Shown piece by piece: positions 34,557-43,808 of a stretch of DNA of 64,000 nucleotides. The position numbers were made by a program, and so were the translations under genes. Position 1 is the first letter of the stretch. Each line of letters starts with the position of its first letter. Under the pieces are notes generated by a model. That model was not told the DNA's origin, did not search any database, and worked only from the letters and a program-made list of their open reading frames with translations. The DNA comes from Cupriavidus phytohabitans (GTDB lineage: Bacteria; Pseudomonadota; Gammaproteobacteria; Burkholderiales; Burkholderiaceae), in the NCBI RefSeq assembly GCF_000426345.1, contig NZ_AUFE01000030.1:1-64000 (forward strand), written 5' to 3'.

Positions 34557-35921
34557 TCAGCGGTTGACCAGTTTAGCCGGCGTCAGCCACACCAGCACGG
34601 CGCCGACCACCAGGATCGCGGACAGCACGTACATCGGCAGCTGTGTGCTGTGCGTCAGGTCCTTGAGCGCGCCGACCATGTACGGCGACACGAAACCCGC
34701 CAGGTTGCCGACCGAGTTCACGACGGCGATGCCGGAGGCGGCGGCAATGCCGGACAGGAATGCGGTGGGCAGCGACCAGAACAGCGGCGCGCAGGTCAGC
34801 ACCCCGGCGGCGGCCAGCGACAGCGCGGCGATGGACACGGTCGTATTGTTGGTGAACGAGGCGGCAATGGCAAAGCCCGCCGCACCCATCAGCGCCGGCA
34901 CGATCAGGTGCCAGCGGCGTTCCTGGCGCGCATCGGCGCTGTGGCCGAGGATGTTCATGACGATGATGGCGCAGATGAACGGGATTGCCGACAGCAGGCC
35001 GATCTTCAGGTTGCCGGTGACGCCGCTGGCCTTGACCAGCGTGGGCATCCAGAAGGTCAGCGCATACTGGCCGGTGACGAAGCAGAAGTAGATCAGGCAC
35101 ATCCACCACACGCGGCGGTCGCTGAACACAGCGCCCAGCGAGTGGCCGTGGGCCTGACCGGCGGCGGCGCCGGCCTTCTGCTGGTCTTCTTCAACATTGC
35201 GCTTGAGCACGCGCTTTTCATCGGCGCTGAGCCACGGTGCCTTGTCGATGCCGTCGCGCAGAACGAAGATCGTCACTACGCCGATCACCAGCGCGGGCAG
35301 GGCTTCCAGCAGGAACATCCATTGCCAGCCGCTCATGCCATGCGTGCCATTGAAGGCATCCATGATCCAGCCCGACAGCGGGTTGCCGAACATGCCGGCG
35401 ACCGGGATGCCCGACATGAACAGCGCGATCATCTTGGCGCGGCGGTTGGCCGGGTACCAGTAGGTCAGGTACAGGATCACGCCGGGATAGAAGCCCGCCT
35501 CGGCCAGGCCGAGCAGGAAGCGCATCACGTAGAACTGGGTCGGCGTCTGCACGAACACAAACAGCGCCGAGATGATGCCCCAGGTGATCATGATGCGCGC
35601 GATCCAGATGCGCGCGCCGATCTTGTGCATCAGCAGGTTGCTGGGCACTTCGAACAGGAAGTAGCCGATGAAGAACAGGCCGGCGCCCAGGCCGAACACG
35701 GTCTCGGAAAAGGCCAGGTCCTGGCCCATCTGCAGCTTGGCGAAACCCACGTTGACGCGGTCGAGGTAGGCGACCACGTAGCACAGCATCAGGAACGGCA
35801 TGATGCGCCAGAACACCTTGTTATAGGCGCGTTTCTCGATCTGGGTGTCGGTATCGAGCCGGGCGTTGCCGCCCAGGCTGTCGAAGGCGGGCACGCTGGC
35901 CGCCGGTTGGTTGGATGGCAT
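34557..35921 (-). CDS. MFS transporter, anion:cation symporter type
   Basis: A 454-residue inner-membrane carrier with 12 predicted helices. The motif YVVAYLDRVNVGFAKLQMGQ and the loop LLGLAEAGFYPGVILYLTYW are typical of the ACS/phthalate permease group, which moves organic acids. A hydrophilic N-terminal tail of about 45 residues and a central loop around residues 220-260 are normal. The likely substrates here are erythronate/threonate, by context. The ATG at 35921 follows GGAGACCACCG; an earlier start at 36017 is rejected. Confidence 0.9.
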   Translation of the reverse strand: MPSNQPAASVPAFDSLGGNARLDTDTQIEKRAYNKVFWRIMPFLMLCYVVAYLDRVNVGFAKLQMGQDLAFSETVFGLGAGLFFIGYFLFEVPSNLLMHKIGARIWIARIMITWGIISALFVFVQTPTQFYVMRFLLGLAEAGFYPGVILYLTYWYPANRRAKMIALFMSGIPVAGMFGNPLSGWIMDAFNGTHGMSGWQWMFLLEALPALVIGVVTIFVLRDGIDKAPWLSADEKRVLKRNVEEDQQKAGAAAGQAHGHSLGAVFSDRRVWWMCLIYFCFVTGQYALTFWMPTLVKASGVTGNLKIGLLSAIPFICAIIVMNILGHSADARQERRWHLIVPALMGAAGFAIAASFTNNTTVSIAALSLAAAGVLTCAPLFWSLPTAFLSGIAAASGIAVVNSVGNLAGFVSPYMVGALKDLTHSTQLPMYVLSAILVVGAVLVWLTPAKLVNR

Positions 35922-35961
35922 CGGTGGTCTCCGGGTAGGGTGAGTCTGGTCTAGTAATGGG

Positions 35962-36012
35962 TTGCGGCCACGCGATGCGCAGGCATGCGCGTGCCCCGCA
36001 CGGTGGCCGCAA
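35962..36012 (-). other. hairpin between otnC and the transporter gene
   Basis: TTGCGGCCAC (35962-35971) pairs perfectly with GTGGCCGCAA (36003-36012). A second small palindromic stretch sits in the loop. It lies upstream of the MFS cistron on the minus strand. Confidence 0.55.
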
Positions 36013-36069
36013 GGCAACCGCGCCGGTCAGATCCGTATGGCCGTGGTCAGGAAAAAACGGGTGTCTGTG

Positions 36070-36723
36070 CTACCAGCGCGCCTGGAAGGCGTCGCGCAAC
36101 TCAGCCAGTGCGCCCTCGGGCAGCGCCGCGCGGGCGGCGAAGCCCGGTGTGTCCTTCATCATCATCCATAGCTTGGCGGTCTCCTCCAGTTCTTCCAGCG
36201 CGAACGCGGCGCGCGAGACGCTGGACTCCCACACCACCGGACCGAGGCGCTCCAGCAGGACGCCGCGCACCTGCGCGGCCAGCGTAGCCACGCGCGCGGC
36301 GACCGCGGGATCGCCGGGCCGGTGATAGGGAATCAGCGGGATATGGCCGACCTTCATCACGTAGTACGGCGTGAGCGGCGGCAGTACGTCGTCCGGTTGC
36401 CAGACACCGGCCAGCGTCAGGGCCACGAGGTGCGTCGAGTGCGTGTGCACCACGGCGTGCGCCCCGGGGTTGTTGTCGTAGATCGCGCGATGGAGCGTGA
36501 GCGTCTTGGACGGCTTGTCGCCCGACACCCAGGTGCCGTCCGTCGCTACCTTGGCGACCGCGGCGGGATCCATCATGCCCAGGCAGGCGTCGGTCGGTGT
36601 GATCAGCCAGCCGTCGTCCAGCCGCGCGCTGATATTGCCGGCCGAGCCGACTGTATAGCCGCGCTGGTAGAGGCTGGCGCCGATGCGGCAGATCTCTTCG
36701 CGCAGCTGGCTTTCCGTGGACAT
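36070..36723 (-). CDS. otnC: 3-oxo-tetronate 4-phosphate decarboxylase
   Basis: A 217-residue class II aldolase-fold protein. The zinc motif AVVHTHSTHLVALTL and YTVGSAGNISARL are those of the family. In this operon it is OtnC, which decarboxylates 3-oxo-tetronate 4-phosphate to dihydroxyacetone phosphate and CO2. Two ATGs stand side by side (36726 and 36723); the second is chosen since GGGAGG is then 6 bases upstream. The first ATG overlaps the otnK stop, so translation is coupled. Confidence 0.9.
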   Translation of the reverse strand: MSTESQLREEICRIGASLYQRGYTVGSAGNISARLDDGWLITPTDACLGMMDPAAVAKVATDGTWVSGDKPSKTLTLHRAIYDNNPGAHAVVHTHSTHLVALTLAGVWQPDDVLPPLTPYYVMKVGHIPLIPYHRPGDPAVAARVATLAAQVRGVLLERLGPVVWESSVSRAAFALEELEETAKLWMMMKDTPGFAARAALPEGALAELRDAFQARW

Positions 36724-37994
36724 CATTGACCTCCCAGCTGCCGCAGCGCTTCGTCGAAGAAGTCGGGGCCGCCGAAATTGCCAGACTTGAGCGCCAGTGC
36801 CAGCGGCGTGGCGCCCAGCGTGACCGTGGCCGGCACGCCGGGAGCGATCTGCGCGCCGATGCGCAGCGCGCGCACGCCCAGCGCCTGAACGACGGCGCCG
36901 GAGGTTTCGCCGCCGGCGACCACAAAGCGGCGCGTGCCACGTGCGAGCAGCCCGGCGGCAACCGTGGCCAGGCATTGCTCGACCAGGTGGCCGGCACGCT
37001 CGATGCCCAGCTCTGCCTGCACGGCCTTGACTTCGTCGGGGCTGGAGGTGGCGTAGATCAGCACCGGCTCGTCATGCGACGCGGCAAAGTCCAGCGCGGC
37101 GTCGGCCACGGCTTCGCCGCGCGCCAGCGCGAGCGGGTCGATGCGCAGCGCCGGGCGGCCTTGCTCCAGCCAGCGGGCCACTTGCCCGTTGGTCGCGCGC
37201 GAGGCGCTACCGGCCAGCACCACGCCCGGGCCATCGATGGCGGGAACCGCGTCGGCATCGCCGCGCTGCGGCAGCAGGCCGGCGCGGCGGAAATTCCCGG
37301 GCAGGCCAAGCGCGATGCCGGAGCCGCCGGTGATCAAAGGCAGGCCGGCGCAGGCTTCGCCCAGCGTGAACAGGTCGGCGTCAGATACCGCATCGGCGAT
37401 CGCCAGCCGCACGCCGTCGTGGCGCAGCGCCGCGATGCGCTCGGCCGTGGCCTGCGCGCCGCGCGCCACGGCGTCGTAGCGCAGCAGGCCGACCTTGCTT
37501 TGGCTCTGGCGCTGCAGCACGCGCACCAGGCTTGCATCGGTCATCGGCGTCAGCGGATGGTGCTCCATGCCGGATTCATTCAGCAGCGCATCGCCCACGA
37601 ACAGGTGGCCGCGGAAGATAGTGCGGCCGTTCTCGGGGAAGGCGGGGCAGGCGATGGTGAAATCGCTGTCCAGCGCGGCCAGCAGTGCTTCGGCGACCGG
37701 GCCGATATTGCCGGCATCGGTCGAATCGAAGGTCGAGCAGTACTTGAACACGAACTGGCGGCAGCCCTGCGCGCGCAGCCATTCCAGCGCGGCCAGCGAC
37801 TGCGCCACGGCTTCGGCGGCGGGAATGGTGCGCGACTTCAGCGCGACCACCAGTGCATCGGCCGCGCCGATATCGGCCACGGATTCAGGCACGCCGATGG
37901 TCTGCACGGTGCGCATGCCATTGCGCACCAGCGTGTTGGCGAGGTCGGTGGCGCCGGTAAAGTCGTCGGCGATACAGCCCAGGAGCGCGGTCAT
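36723..37994 (-). CDS. otnK: 3-oxo-tetronate kinase (DUF1537 family)
   Basis: A 423-residue four-carbon acid sugar kinase. N-terminal GCIADDFTGATDLANTLVRN with the conserved DDFTGA, and the C-terminal nucleotide-binding part VVAGGETSGAVVQALGV, are hallmarks of the two DUF1537 domains. It phosphorylates 3-oxo-tetronate at O4 with ATP. The family function was established by others using clusters of this type, including one from Cupriavidus. It is 12 bp after ltnD and overlaps otnC. Confidence 0.93.
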   Translation of the reverse strand: MTALLGCIADDFTGATDLANTLVRNGMRTVQTIGVPESVADIGAADALVVALKSRTIPAAEAVAQSLAALEWLRAQGCRQFVFKYCSTFDSTDAGNIGPVAEALLAALDSDFTIACPAFPENGRTIFRGHLFVGDALLNESGMEHHPLTPMTDASLVRVLQRQSQSKVGLLRYDAVARGAQATAERIAALRHDGVRLAIADAVSDADLFTLGEACAGLPLITGGSGIALGLPGNFRRAGLLPQRGDADAVPAIDGPGVVLAGSASRATNGQVARWLEQGRPALRIDPLALARGEAVADAALDFAASHDEPVLIYATSSPDEVKAVQAELGIERAGHLVEQCLATVAAGLLARGTRRFVVAGGETSGAVVQALGVRALRIGAQIAPGVPATVTLGATPLALALKSGNFGGPDFFDEALRQLGGQ

Positions 37995-38006
37995 CGTCTG
38001 TGCCCC

Positions 38007-38900
38007 TTATTCGGCCTTGCCCGGCAGTTCGATGCCCGGGAAGATCTTGATCACGGCCGAATCGTCTTCGCCGCCATGGCCGGCGGTGGAAGCCATCATG
38101 AACATCTGGTGTGCGGCGGCCGACAGCGGCAGCGGGAATTTGCTGGTGCGCGCGGTGTCGAGCACCATGCCGAGGTCCTTGACGAAGATATCGACCGCCG
38201 ACAGCGGGGTGTAGTCGCCCTTCAGGATATGGGGCACGCGGTTCTCGAACATCCACGAGTTGCCCGCGCTGTGCGTGATCACGTCATAGAGCGCTTCCGG
38301 GTCCACGCCTTCGCGCATGCCGAGCGCCATCGCCTCGGCCGCGGCGGCGATATGCACGCCGGCCAGCAGCTGGTTGATGATCTTGACCTTGGAGCCCGCC
38401 CCGTGGGCGGCGCCCAGGCGGTATACCTTGCCGGCGATGGCGGCCAGCACGTCCTCGGCCAGTGCGTAGGCTTCGGCGGGGCCCGACGTCATCATGGTCA
38501 TTTCGCCGCTGGCGGCGCGCGCGGCCCCGCCGGAGACCGGCGCGTCCAGCATCAGCAGGCCTTTTTCAGCGAGGCGGCGGCCCAGGGTCTGGGCAAAGCC
38601 CGGCGGCACCGTGGCGCTGGCGATCACCAGCTTGCCCGGCTGCATTCCGGCCACGGCGCCGTTGGCGCCGAACAGCACGGCCTCGGTCTGCTGCGCATTG
38701 ACGACCAGCGTCAGCACCACGTCGCAGCGGCTGCCCAGTTCGGCGGGCGACGCGCACGGCACGCCGCCTGCATCGGCAAAGCGCTGCAGCACTTCGGGGC
38801 GCAGGTCGCAGGCGTGCACGTTGAAACCGGCACGCAGCAGCGACTGCGCGACACCAAAGCCCATGGCACCAAGGCCGATGACGCCGATATTCCTGGACAT
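38007..38900 (-). CDS. ltnD: L-threonate 2-dehydrogenase
   Basis: A 297-residue beta-hydroxyacid dehydrogenase. NAD motif IGLGAMGFGVAQSLLRAGF, substrate motif DAPVSGGAARAASG and the catalytic Lys in AGSKVKIINQLLAGV are intact. With otnK, otnI and otnC it matches LtnD, which oxidises L-threonate at C2 to the keto-acid used by OtnI. AGGAGTCCTTCT precedes the start. It is the first catabolic gene after the regulator, separated by 51 bp. Confidence 0.9.
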   Translation of the reverse strand: MSRNIGVIGLGAMGFGVAQSLLRAGFNVHACDLRPEVLQRFADAGGVPCASPAELGSRCDVVLTLVVNAQQTEAVLFGANGAVAGMQPGKLVIASATVPPGFAQTLGRRLAEKGLLMLDAPVSGGAARAASGEMTMMTSGPAEAYALAEDVLAAIAGKVYRLGAAHGAGSKVKIINQLLAGVHIAAAAEAMALGMREGVDPEALYDVITHSAGNSWMFENRVPHILKGDYTPLSAVDIFVKDLGMVLDTARTSKFPLPLSAAAHQMFMMASTAGHGGEDDSAVIKIFPGIELPGKAE

Positions 38901-38951
38901 AGAAGGACTCCTGAATCTGATACGGGAAAGGCTTGAAGGGTGCGGACGGCG

Positions 38952-39719
38952 TCAGTTCGACGCGCCCCGCGTGCCGGCGGCTTCATCGCCGGCGGCGCCG
39001 CTACCATCGGCATCCTCGTCGGCGCCCAGCTGGGCCAGCCGGCGGGCGGCGTTGTACATGTGGTTCTGCGCGGCATTGCGCGCGGCCAGCGGGTCGCCGG
39101 CGCGGATCGCCGCGACGATGGCCTGGTGTTCCTCGCGCACCTGGCGCGAGAAGTCGGCGCGGCGCGCCTCGTTGGTCCGGGTCACGCGGGTGGCCGTTTC
39201 CAGGTACTGGCTGAGGAATTCCAGCGTCTTCAGGAAGTAGGGGTTGCCGGTGGCGCCGGCGATGGCGCGATGGAAGGCCACGTCCGCGGCCACGCCGTCG
39301 CCGCCTTGCCCGACTTCCTCGTCGATGCGCGCCAGCGCGGCATCGATGGCGGCCATCGACGCATCGGTGCGGCGGCGGGCGGCCTGCGCGGCCACTTCGG
39401 CCTCGATCGCGCGGCGCAGCTCGACGATCTGCAGCACAGCTTCCAGCGTGCCGGTGTCGGTGTAGTCGATGCGCAGCGGCCGGATGCCGGCCTGCAGCGT
39501 CACGAACACGCCGCTACCCTGGCGCGACTCGACCACGCCTTCGTACTTCAGCCGGGAAATCGCCTCGCGCACCACGGTGCGGCTGACGCCGAACTCTTCG
39601 GACAGCACTGCCTCGGTGGGCAGCTTGTCGCCGCGGGCAAAGGCTCCGTTCTGGATCTTGTCCAGCAGTTGTTCGGCGACGTTGTCGGTCAGGGCGCGGG
39701 CAGGGACTTTCTGGAACAT
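38952..39719 (-). CDS. GntR-family regulator (FadR subgroup) of the acid-sugar operon
   Basis: A 255-residue repressor/activator. The N-terminal winged helix (LPTEAVLSEEFGVSRTVVRE then AISRLKYEG) is followed by an all-helical FCD ligand domain with metal/His positions (AFHRAIAGATGNP, REEHQAIVAAIRAGD). It is the first gene of the minus-strand operon and most likely controls it in response to a pathway acid. The C-terminal 20 residues are Asp/Gly/Ala-rich and unlikely to be folded. Confidence 0.9.
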   Translation of the reverse strand: MFQKVPARALTDNVAEQLLDKIQNGAFARGDKLPTEAVLSEEFGVSRTVVREAISRLKYEGVVESRQGSGVFVTLQAGIRPLRIDYTDTGTLEAVLQIVELRRAIEAEVAAQAARRRTDASMAAIDAALARIDEEVGQGGDGVAADVAFHRAIAGATGNPYFLKTLEFLSQYLETATRVTRTNEARRADFSRQVREEHQAIVAAIRAGDPLAARNAAQNHMYNAARRLAQLGADEDADGSGAAGDEAAGTRGASN

Positions 39720-39919
39720 GCGGATTCCCCGGGTTATTGGGTAATAAGGTCATCATACAAATTTGCCGGAACGATGCCGACCCCGGGCAAACCCTAGTAT
39801 GGTGCGTTTCCCGTTGCCAATGCTCCACTTTGGTGCTTCGCCGCTTGCCCGGGGCTGGCGTATCATGGGCGCCCGTCCGGGATTGTTGATACTCAAGCCA
39901 GACCTCAACCACCAACCAC
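39720..39919. promoter_or_regulatory. divergent regulatory region of the acid-sugar operon and a GNAT gene
   Basis: This 200-bp gap must hold the operon promoter. An AT-rich stretch at 39734-39764 (TTATTGGGTAATAAGGTCAT followed by CATACAAATTT) is the best operator/promoter candidate for a FadR-type dimer. I cannot define exact boxes. Confidence 0.35.
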
Positions 39920-40348
39920 ATGCCAGTCACCGTCCTGATCTGCCCCTGGTCCGAAGCGCGCGAACGTGCCCGTGCGATCCGCTACACCGTGTTCGTCGAA
40001 GAGCAGAACGTGCCGGTGGAACTCGAATGGGATGAATGGGACGAGCCCAGCTGGCACGCGCTGGCGCTGGCCGAGGATGGCACGCCGGTGGCCACGGGCC
40101 GGCTGCTGCCCGATGGCCATATCGGCCGCATGGCGGTGCTGAAAGGGGCGCGCGGCACCGGTGTCGGCGCGCAGGTGCTGCAGGCGCTGATGGAAAAGGC
40201 CGCGCAGCTCGGCTACCCGGAAGTGGTGCTCAATGCTCAGACCCATGCCGCGCCGTTCTATGTGCGCGCCGGGTTTGCCCAGTCGGGGGAGGAGTTCGAA
40301 GAAGCCGGCATCCCGCATATCGAGATGCGCAAGCGGCTGGCGGGCTGA
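39920..40348 (+). CDS. GNAT-family N-acetyltransferase
   Basis: A 142-residue single GNAT domain. Acetyl-CoA-binding loop MAVLKGARGTGVGAQVLQAL has the R/Q-x-x-G-x-G/A pattern. The N-terminal IRYTVFVEEQNVPVELEWDE is typical of a broad uncharacterised GNAT group found in many proteobacteria. The acceptor is unknown. The gene is divergent from the GntR regulator and convergent with the next gene. Confidence 0.87.
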   Translation: MPVTVLICPWSEARERARAIRYTVFVEEQNVPVELEWDEWDEPSWHALALAEDGTPVATGRLLPDGHIGRMAVLKGARGTGVGAQVLQALMEKAAQLGYPEVVLNAQTHAAPFYVRAGFAQSGEEFEEAGIPHIEMRKRLAG

Positions 40349-40364
40349 GCGCCCGCTGCCACCA

Positions 40365-41192
40365 TTACCGCGGTGCCTGCATGATGCGGGTATCGCGCGG
40401 CAGGTTCAGCTTGCCGTGGTATGAGACCTCGCCGATGCGGCCGGTGGCATCGAAGCTGCGCTCGCTCAGGTCGAAGCGGCCGTCGTGCCGCACGCGCAGC
40501 ACCGTGCTCGCGCGGGTGCCGTATGACTGCGAGCGGATAAACGCCGACGACAGCAATTTCTCCCACTCCGGTGCGACGCCGGTGGAGGGCAGCTCGAAAT
40601 CCGCAGCCTGCCGCTCGTCGGCCAGCATTTGCAGGTACGGTTCGGCACTGGCATCGGCCCGCCCGCTGTCGGCCGCCAGCACCTCGGCGAGCGCGCCTAC
40701 GCGGCTGCGCACCTTGGGCCAGGGGGTGTCGAGCAGCGCATTGGACAACCCGTACAGGCCCGGCCGCAGCTTCTGCGGCTGGCGCGTGGCCGAGCGGTTG
40801 CTGTACCACCAGAGTTCGCGCAGGTCGCAGGCTAGCAGGTTGAAGCCGTTGTAGCAGCCGTCCTGGCCGGCCAGCCCGTCGAGATAATCGGACGGCGCGT
40901 CATGGCCGCGCAGGAAGCCGGCCACCAGCTCGCCGCGCGAGCGGGCGTCGGTGCGCTTCTCGGACGGGGCCCGGTAATTGGTCAGCGCGGCAAAGCGTCC
41001 GTCGGCGTTGACGCCCATCCAGGTGCCGGGCTCGCCGATGACGTCCGCCAGGTCGCGTCCGGCCAGCACGTGCGGCGCATCCTGCCACCAGTGCACGGCC
41101 GCCGCGGGGCGGACATAGAATTCATCGCGGTTGCCGGCGACGACCAGGGCATAGTCCGGGTGGGATTGCCAGGCAACCAGGATCAGGCACAT
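40365..41192 (-). CDS. NRDE/TANGO2-family protein
   Basis: A 275-residue protein with the family's N-terminal MCLILVAWQ and the eponymous NRDE in VVAGNRDEFYVRPAAAVHWW. The N-terminal Cys2 after Met suggests an Ntn-hydrolase-like fold. TANGO2 relatives are implicated in heme or lipid handling; the bacterial function is not known. The start at 41192 is fixed by the MCLI motif; a long Arg-rich upstream extension is rejected. Confidence 0.88.
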   Translation of the reverse strand: MCLILVAWQSHPDYALVVAGNRDEFYVRPAAAVHWWQDAPHVLAGRDLADVIGEPGTWMGVNADGRFAALTNYRAPSEKRTDARSRGELVAGFLRGHDAPSDYLDGLAGQDGCYNGFNLLACDLRELWWYSNRSATRQPQKLRPGLYGLSNALLDTPWPKVRSRVGALAEVLAADSGRADASAEPYLQMLADERQAADFELPSTGVAPEWEKLLSSAFIRSQSYGTRASTVLRVRHDGRFDLSERSFDATGRIGEVSYHGKLNLPRDTRIMQAPR

Positions 41193-41269
41193 CGTTCGAC
41201 TTCCTTTGCCGCCGGGGGCGCTGGGGGCGGTGATTCCGGCGTACTTCGCGTTTCGGCAGTTCCGGGACG

Positions 41270-41560
41270 CTACAGCACGTCCAGGTCGATAAAGTGTTCG
41301 GCCTGCCGCTCGCCGTCCACCCACTGGTCCAGCCCGCTCTGGCGCCACAGGCCGGCCAGCGTGACATCGAAGGCGGGCGGCACGTCGGCGTAGCATTCCA
41401 TCCAGGTCTGCACGCCGGCTCGGGTCTCGGGCCTGCGCATCAGCGTACCACCAATTCCGGTCGCCTCGGCAACCGTCTCCATCCAGCGGTGCCAGAGCGG
41501 CAGCGCTTCGGCGGCAACAGCCTCTGGCACGCGGAAATAGACGAACAGGTGGTCGCTCAT
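41270..41560 (-). CDS. DUF4936-like small protein
   Basis: A 96-residue protein starting MSDHLFVYFRVPEAVAAEAL, with MECYADVP and FIDLDVL further on. It resembles the DUF4936 proteins that Burkholderiales often encode beside ygfZ. It has no known function and no signal peptide. It is 22 bp downstream of ygfZ on the same strand and probably in the same transcript. Confidence 0.7.
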   Translation of the reverse strand: MSDHLFVYFRVPEAVAAEALPLWHRWMETVAEATGIGGTLMRRPETRAGVQTWMECYADVPPAFDVTLAGLWRQSGLDQWVDGERQAEHFIDLDVL

Positions 41561-41582
41561 GGCAGGTTCCGCTTCTGAAAAA

Positions 41583-42599
41583 TCAGCCCGCCGCCTGGGC
41601 AGCTTCGCCCAGCGGCACGTCGTAGGGCAAGGTGGCGGTCGCCAGCGGCGCGCCTTCGGCGCTGCCCAGCCGCAGCGCGCTGCCGGCGGCGTCGATCTTC
41701 AGCTCGGCCAGCCCGGCCCAGCCGCCCTGCGGCGCGGGCGCGGCATTGACGATCATGCCGCACGGCTGGCCGGGGTCTTCCGGTCGGTAGACCTCCGCCG
41801 CGGGCACAGGCACCTCGCCATCGCCCTGCACCAGCCACATGCGGCGCTTGAGCGTGCCGCGGTACTGGCTGCGCGCCACGATTTCCTGGCCCGGGTAGCA
41901 GCCCTTGCGGAAATTCACGCCGCCGACCAGCTCGAAATTGATCATCTGCGGCACGAACTGCTCCTGCGTCGCGGCGACGATGCGGGGCAGGCCGGACTGC
42001 ACTTCCAGCCAGTCCCACAGCGTCGGCGGCGCGTCCTGCAGCTTGCCGGCCAGCGCCGCGCGCACGGCGTCGGCGCGCTCGGCGGGCAGCACCAGTTGCC
42101 AGCGCGGCTGGCCGGCGGCGTCCGGCAGGCGGATCACGCTGATGCCGTTGGCCTCGGCCACGGCAAAGGGCGCTTCCGGCGCCGGCAGGTCCGCGGCGGC
42201 CAATGCGGCGGCGCCACCGGCACCGGCGACGCCGACGATCGCGCTGGCGGGCGTGATATCGGCCAGCCTGGCCTTGGAGCGCAGCACGAACATCGACAGC
42301 CGCTTCTGCACCGCGGCCTGGATATCGGCGGACAGCTGCAGCACGATGCCTGCGGCATCGCGCCACATCAGGAAGGAGGCGAGCAGGCGCCCCTTGGGCG
42401 AGCAGTAGCCGGCCAGGCGCGCGGTGCCCGGCTCCAGGTCCTCGACCGCATTGGTGAGTTGGGTGTGCAGGAAGCTGGCGGCATCGTCGCCAGCCACGCG
42501 GATCAGTCCGAGCCCGGCGGGGGCACAGACGATTCCGCCGGACTGCAAGGATTCAAGGCTGGCGGCGAGTTCCGGGGCTTGGGCATTCATCACTGGCAT
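41583..42599 (-). CDS. ygfZ: YgfZ/GcvT-like folate-binding protein
   Basis: A 338-residue protein of the YgfZ family, which uses tetrahydrofolate to support iron-sulfur enzymes. The signature FRKGCYPGQEIVARSQYRG with the functional Cys is intact. The start is uncertain: ATG at 42599 (MPVMNAQ), ATG at 42590 and an earlier one at 42659 are possible and none has a clear ribosome-binding site; 42599 is chosen because the upstream residues are low-complexity. It is divergent from mltG. Confidence 0.9.
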   Translation of the reverse strand: MPVMNAQAPELAASLESLQSGGIVCAPAGLGLIRVAGDDAASFLHTQLTNAVEDLEPGTARLAGYCSPKGRLLASFLMWRDAAGIVLQLSADIQAAVQKRLSMFVLRSKARLADITPASAIVGVAGAGGAAALAAADLPAPEAPFAVAEANGISVIRLPDAAGQPRWQLVLPAERADAVRAALAGKLQDAPPTLWDWLEVQSGLPRIVAATQEQFVPQMINFELVGGVNFRKGCYPGQEIVARSQYRGTLKRRMWLVQGDGEVPVPAAEVYRPEDPGQPCGMIVNAAPAPQGGWAGLAELKIDAAGSALRLGSAEGAPLATATLPYDVPLGEAAQAAG

Positions 42600-42802
42600 T
42601 GCGAAATCGTGGCGATCGTCGGGACGAATCGGGTCGTGTCGGGTTGTGTCGGGTTGCATAGGCACCGTTGGCGGCGCGCGCGGCCGGGGTGCGCAAGAGG
42701 CGCAGGAGCCGCCGCGCATGGTAGGTGCGAGGCTGCCGGTTATTATATGGGGCTACGAGATTTTCGGCCGGGGCGCCGCAGTCTCACCCCCGATCCTGAT
42801 AC

Positions 42803-43801
42803 ATGAAACGTTTTTTCCTTCGCCTGGGCCTGGCGGTCCTGGTACTTGCGCTGGCGGCCGCCGGCGGCTTTGCGTGGTGGGCCAATCACCCGCTGGCGCT
42901 GAACCGTTCGCCGGTCGTCGAAGTGGTGATCAAGCCCAATTCCGGCGTGGCCAGCGTCGGCCGCCAGATCCAGCGCGGCGGCGTCGGCATGGACCCGCGG
43001 CTGTTCGCGTTGCTGGTGCGCCTGACTGGCCACGGGTCCGACCTGAAGGCCGGCGGCTATGAATTCGAGACCGGCGCCACGCCGCTGTCGGTGATGGGCA
43101 AGCTGGTGCGCGGCGAGGTCACGCACTACGTGGTCACCGTGATCGAGGGCTGGGAATTCCGCAAGATGCGCGCGGCGGTCGATGCCAGCCCGGCGCTGCG
43201 CCACGATACGCGCGACATGTCCGACGCGGAGCTGATGAAGGCGATCGGCGCCGCCGAGACTTCGCCCGAGGGACTGTTCTTCCCGGACACCTACCTGTTT
43301 GCGCGCGGCAGCAGCGATATCGACCTGTACAAGCACGCCTATCGCGCCATGCAGCGCCGCCTCAATGAAGCCTGGAACGCGCGCGCGCCCGACCTGCCGT
43401 ACAAGTCCGCGTACGAAGCGCTGGTGATGGCATCGATCGTGGAGAAAGAAACCGGGCAGGCCACGGAGCGCCCGATGATCGCCGCGGTGTTTATCAACCG
43501 CCTGCGCAAGAACATGATGCTGCAGACCGACCCGACCGTGATCTACGGCCTGGGCCAGACCTTCGACGGCGACCTGCGCAAGCGCGACCTGCAGGCTGAC
43601 ACCCCGTACAATACATACACCCGCACCGGCCTGCCGCCCACGCCGATCGCGCTGCCGGGCCTGGCCTCGCTGGCGGCGGCCACCGCGCCGGCACCGTCCG
43701 ATGCGCTGTACTTCGTCGCCCGCGGCGACGGCAGCAGCCATTTCTCCAACTCGCTACCCGAACACAACCGCGCGGTCGACAAGTACCAGCGCGGCAAATA
43801 G
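42803..43801 (+). CDS. mltG: endolytic murein transglycosylase MltG
   Basis: A 332-residue YceG-family protein. One N-terminal membrane anchor (LRLGLAVLVLALAAAGGFAW) is followed by a LysM-like part and the catalytic domain with EGLFFPDTYLFARGSSDI, the catalytic Glu in ASIVEKETGQATERP and YNTYTRTGLPPTPI. It cuts nascent glycan strands at the inner membrane. It is placed before tmk and holB, the usual order in proteobacteria. A TATTAT at 42741 could be its -10. Confidence 0.93.
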   Translation: MKRFFLRLGLAVLVLALAAAGGFAWWANHPLALNRSPVVEVVIKPNSGVASVGRQIQRGGVGMDPRLFALLVRLTGHGSDLKAGGYEFETGATPLSVMGKLVRGEVTHYVVTVIEGWEFRKMRAAVDASPALRHDTRDMSDAELMKAIGAAETSPEGLFFPDTYLFARGSSDIDLYKHAYRAMQRRLNEAWNARAPDLPYKSAYEALVMASIVEKETGQATERPMIAAVFINRLRKNMMLQTDPTVIYGLGQTFDGDLRKRDLQADTPYNTYTRTGLPPTPIALPGLASLAAATAPAPSDALYFVARGDGSSHFSNSLPEHNRAVDKYQRGK

Positions 43802-43808
43802 GCATTCC

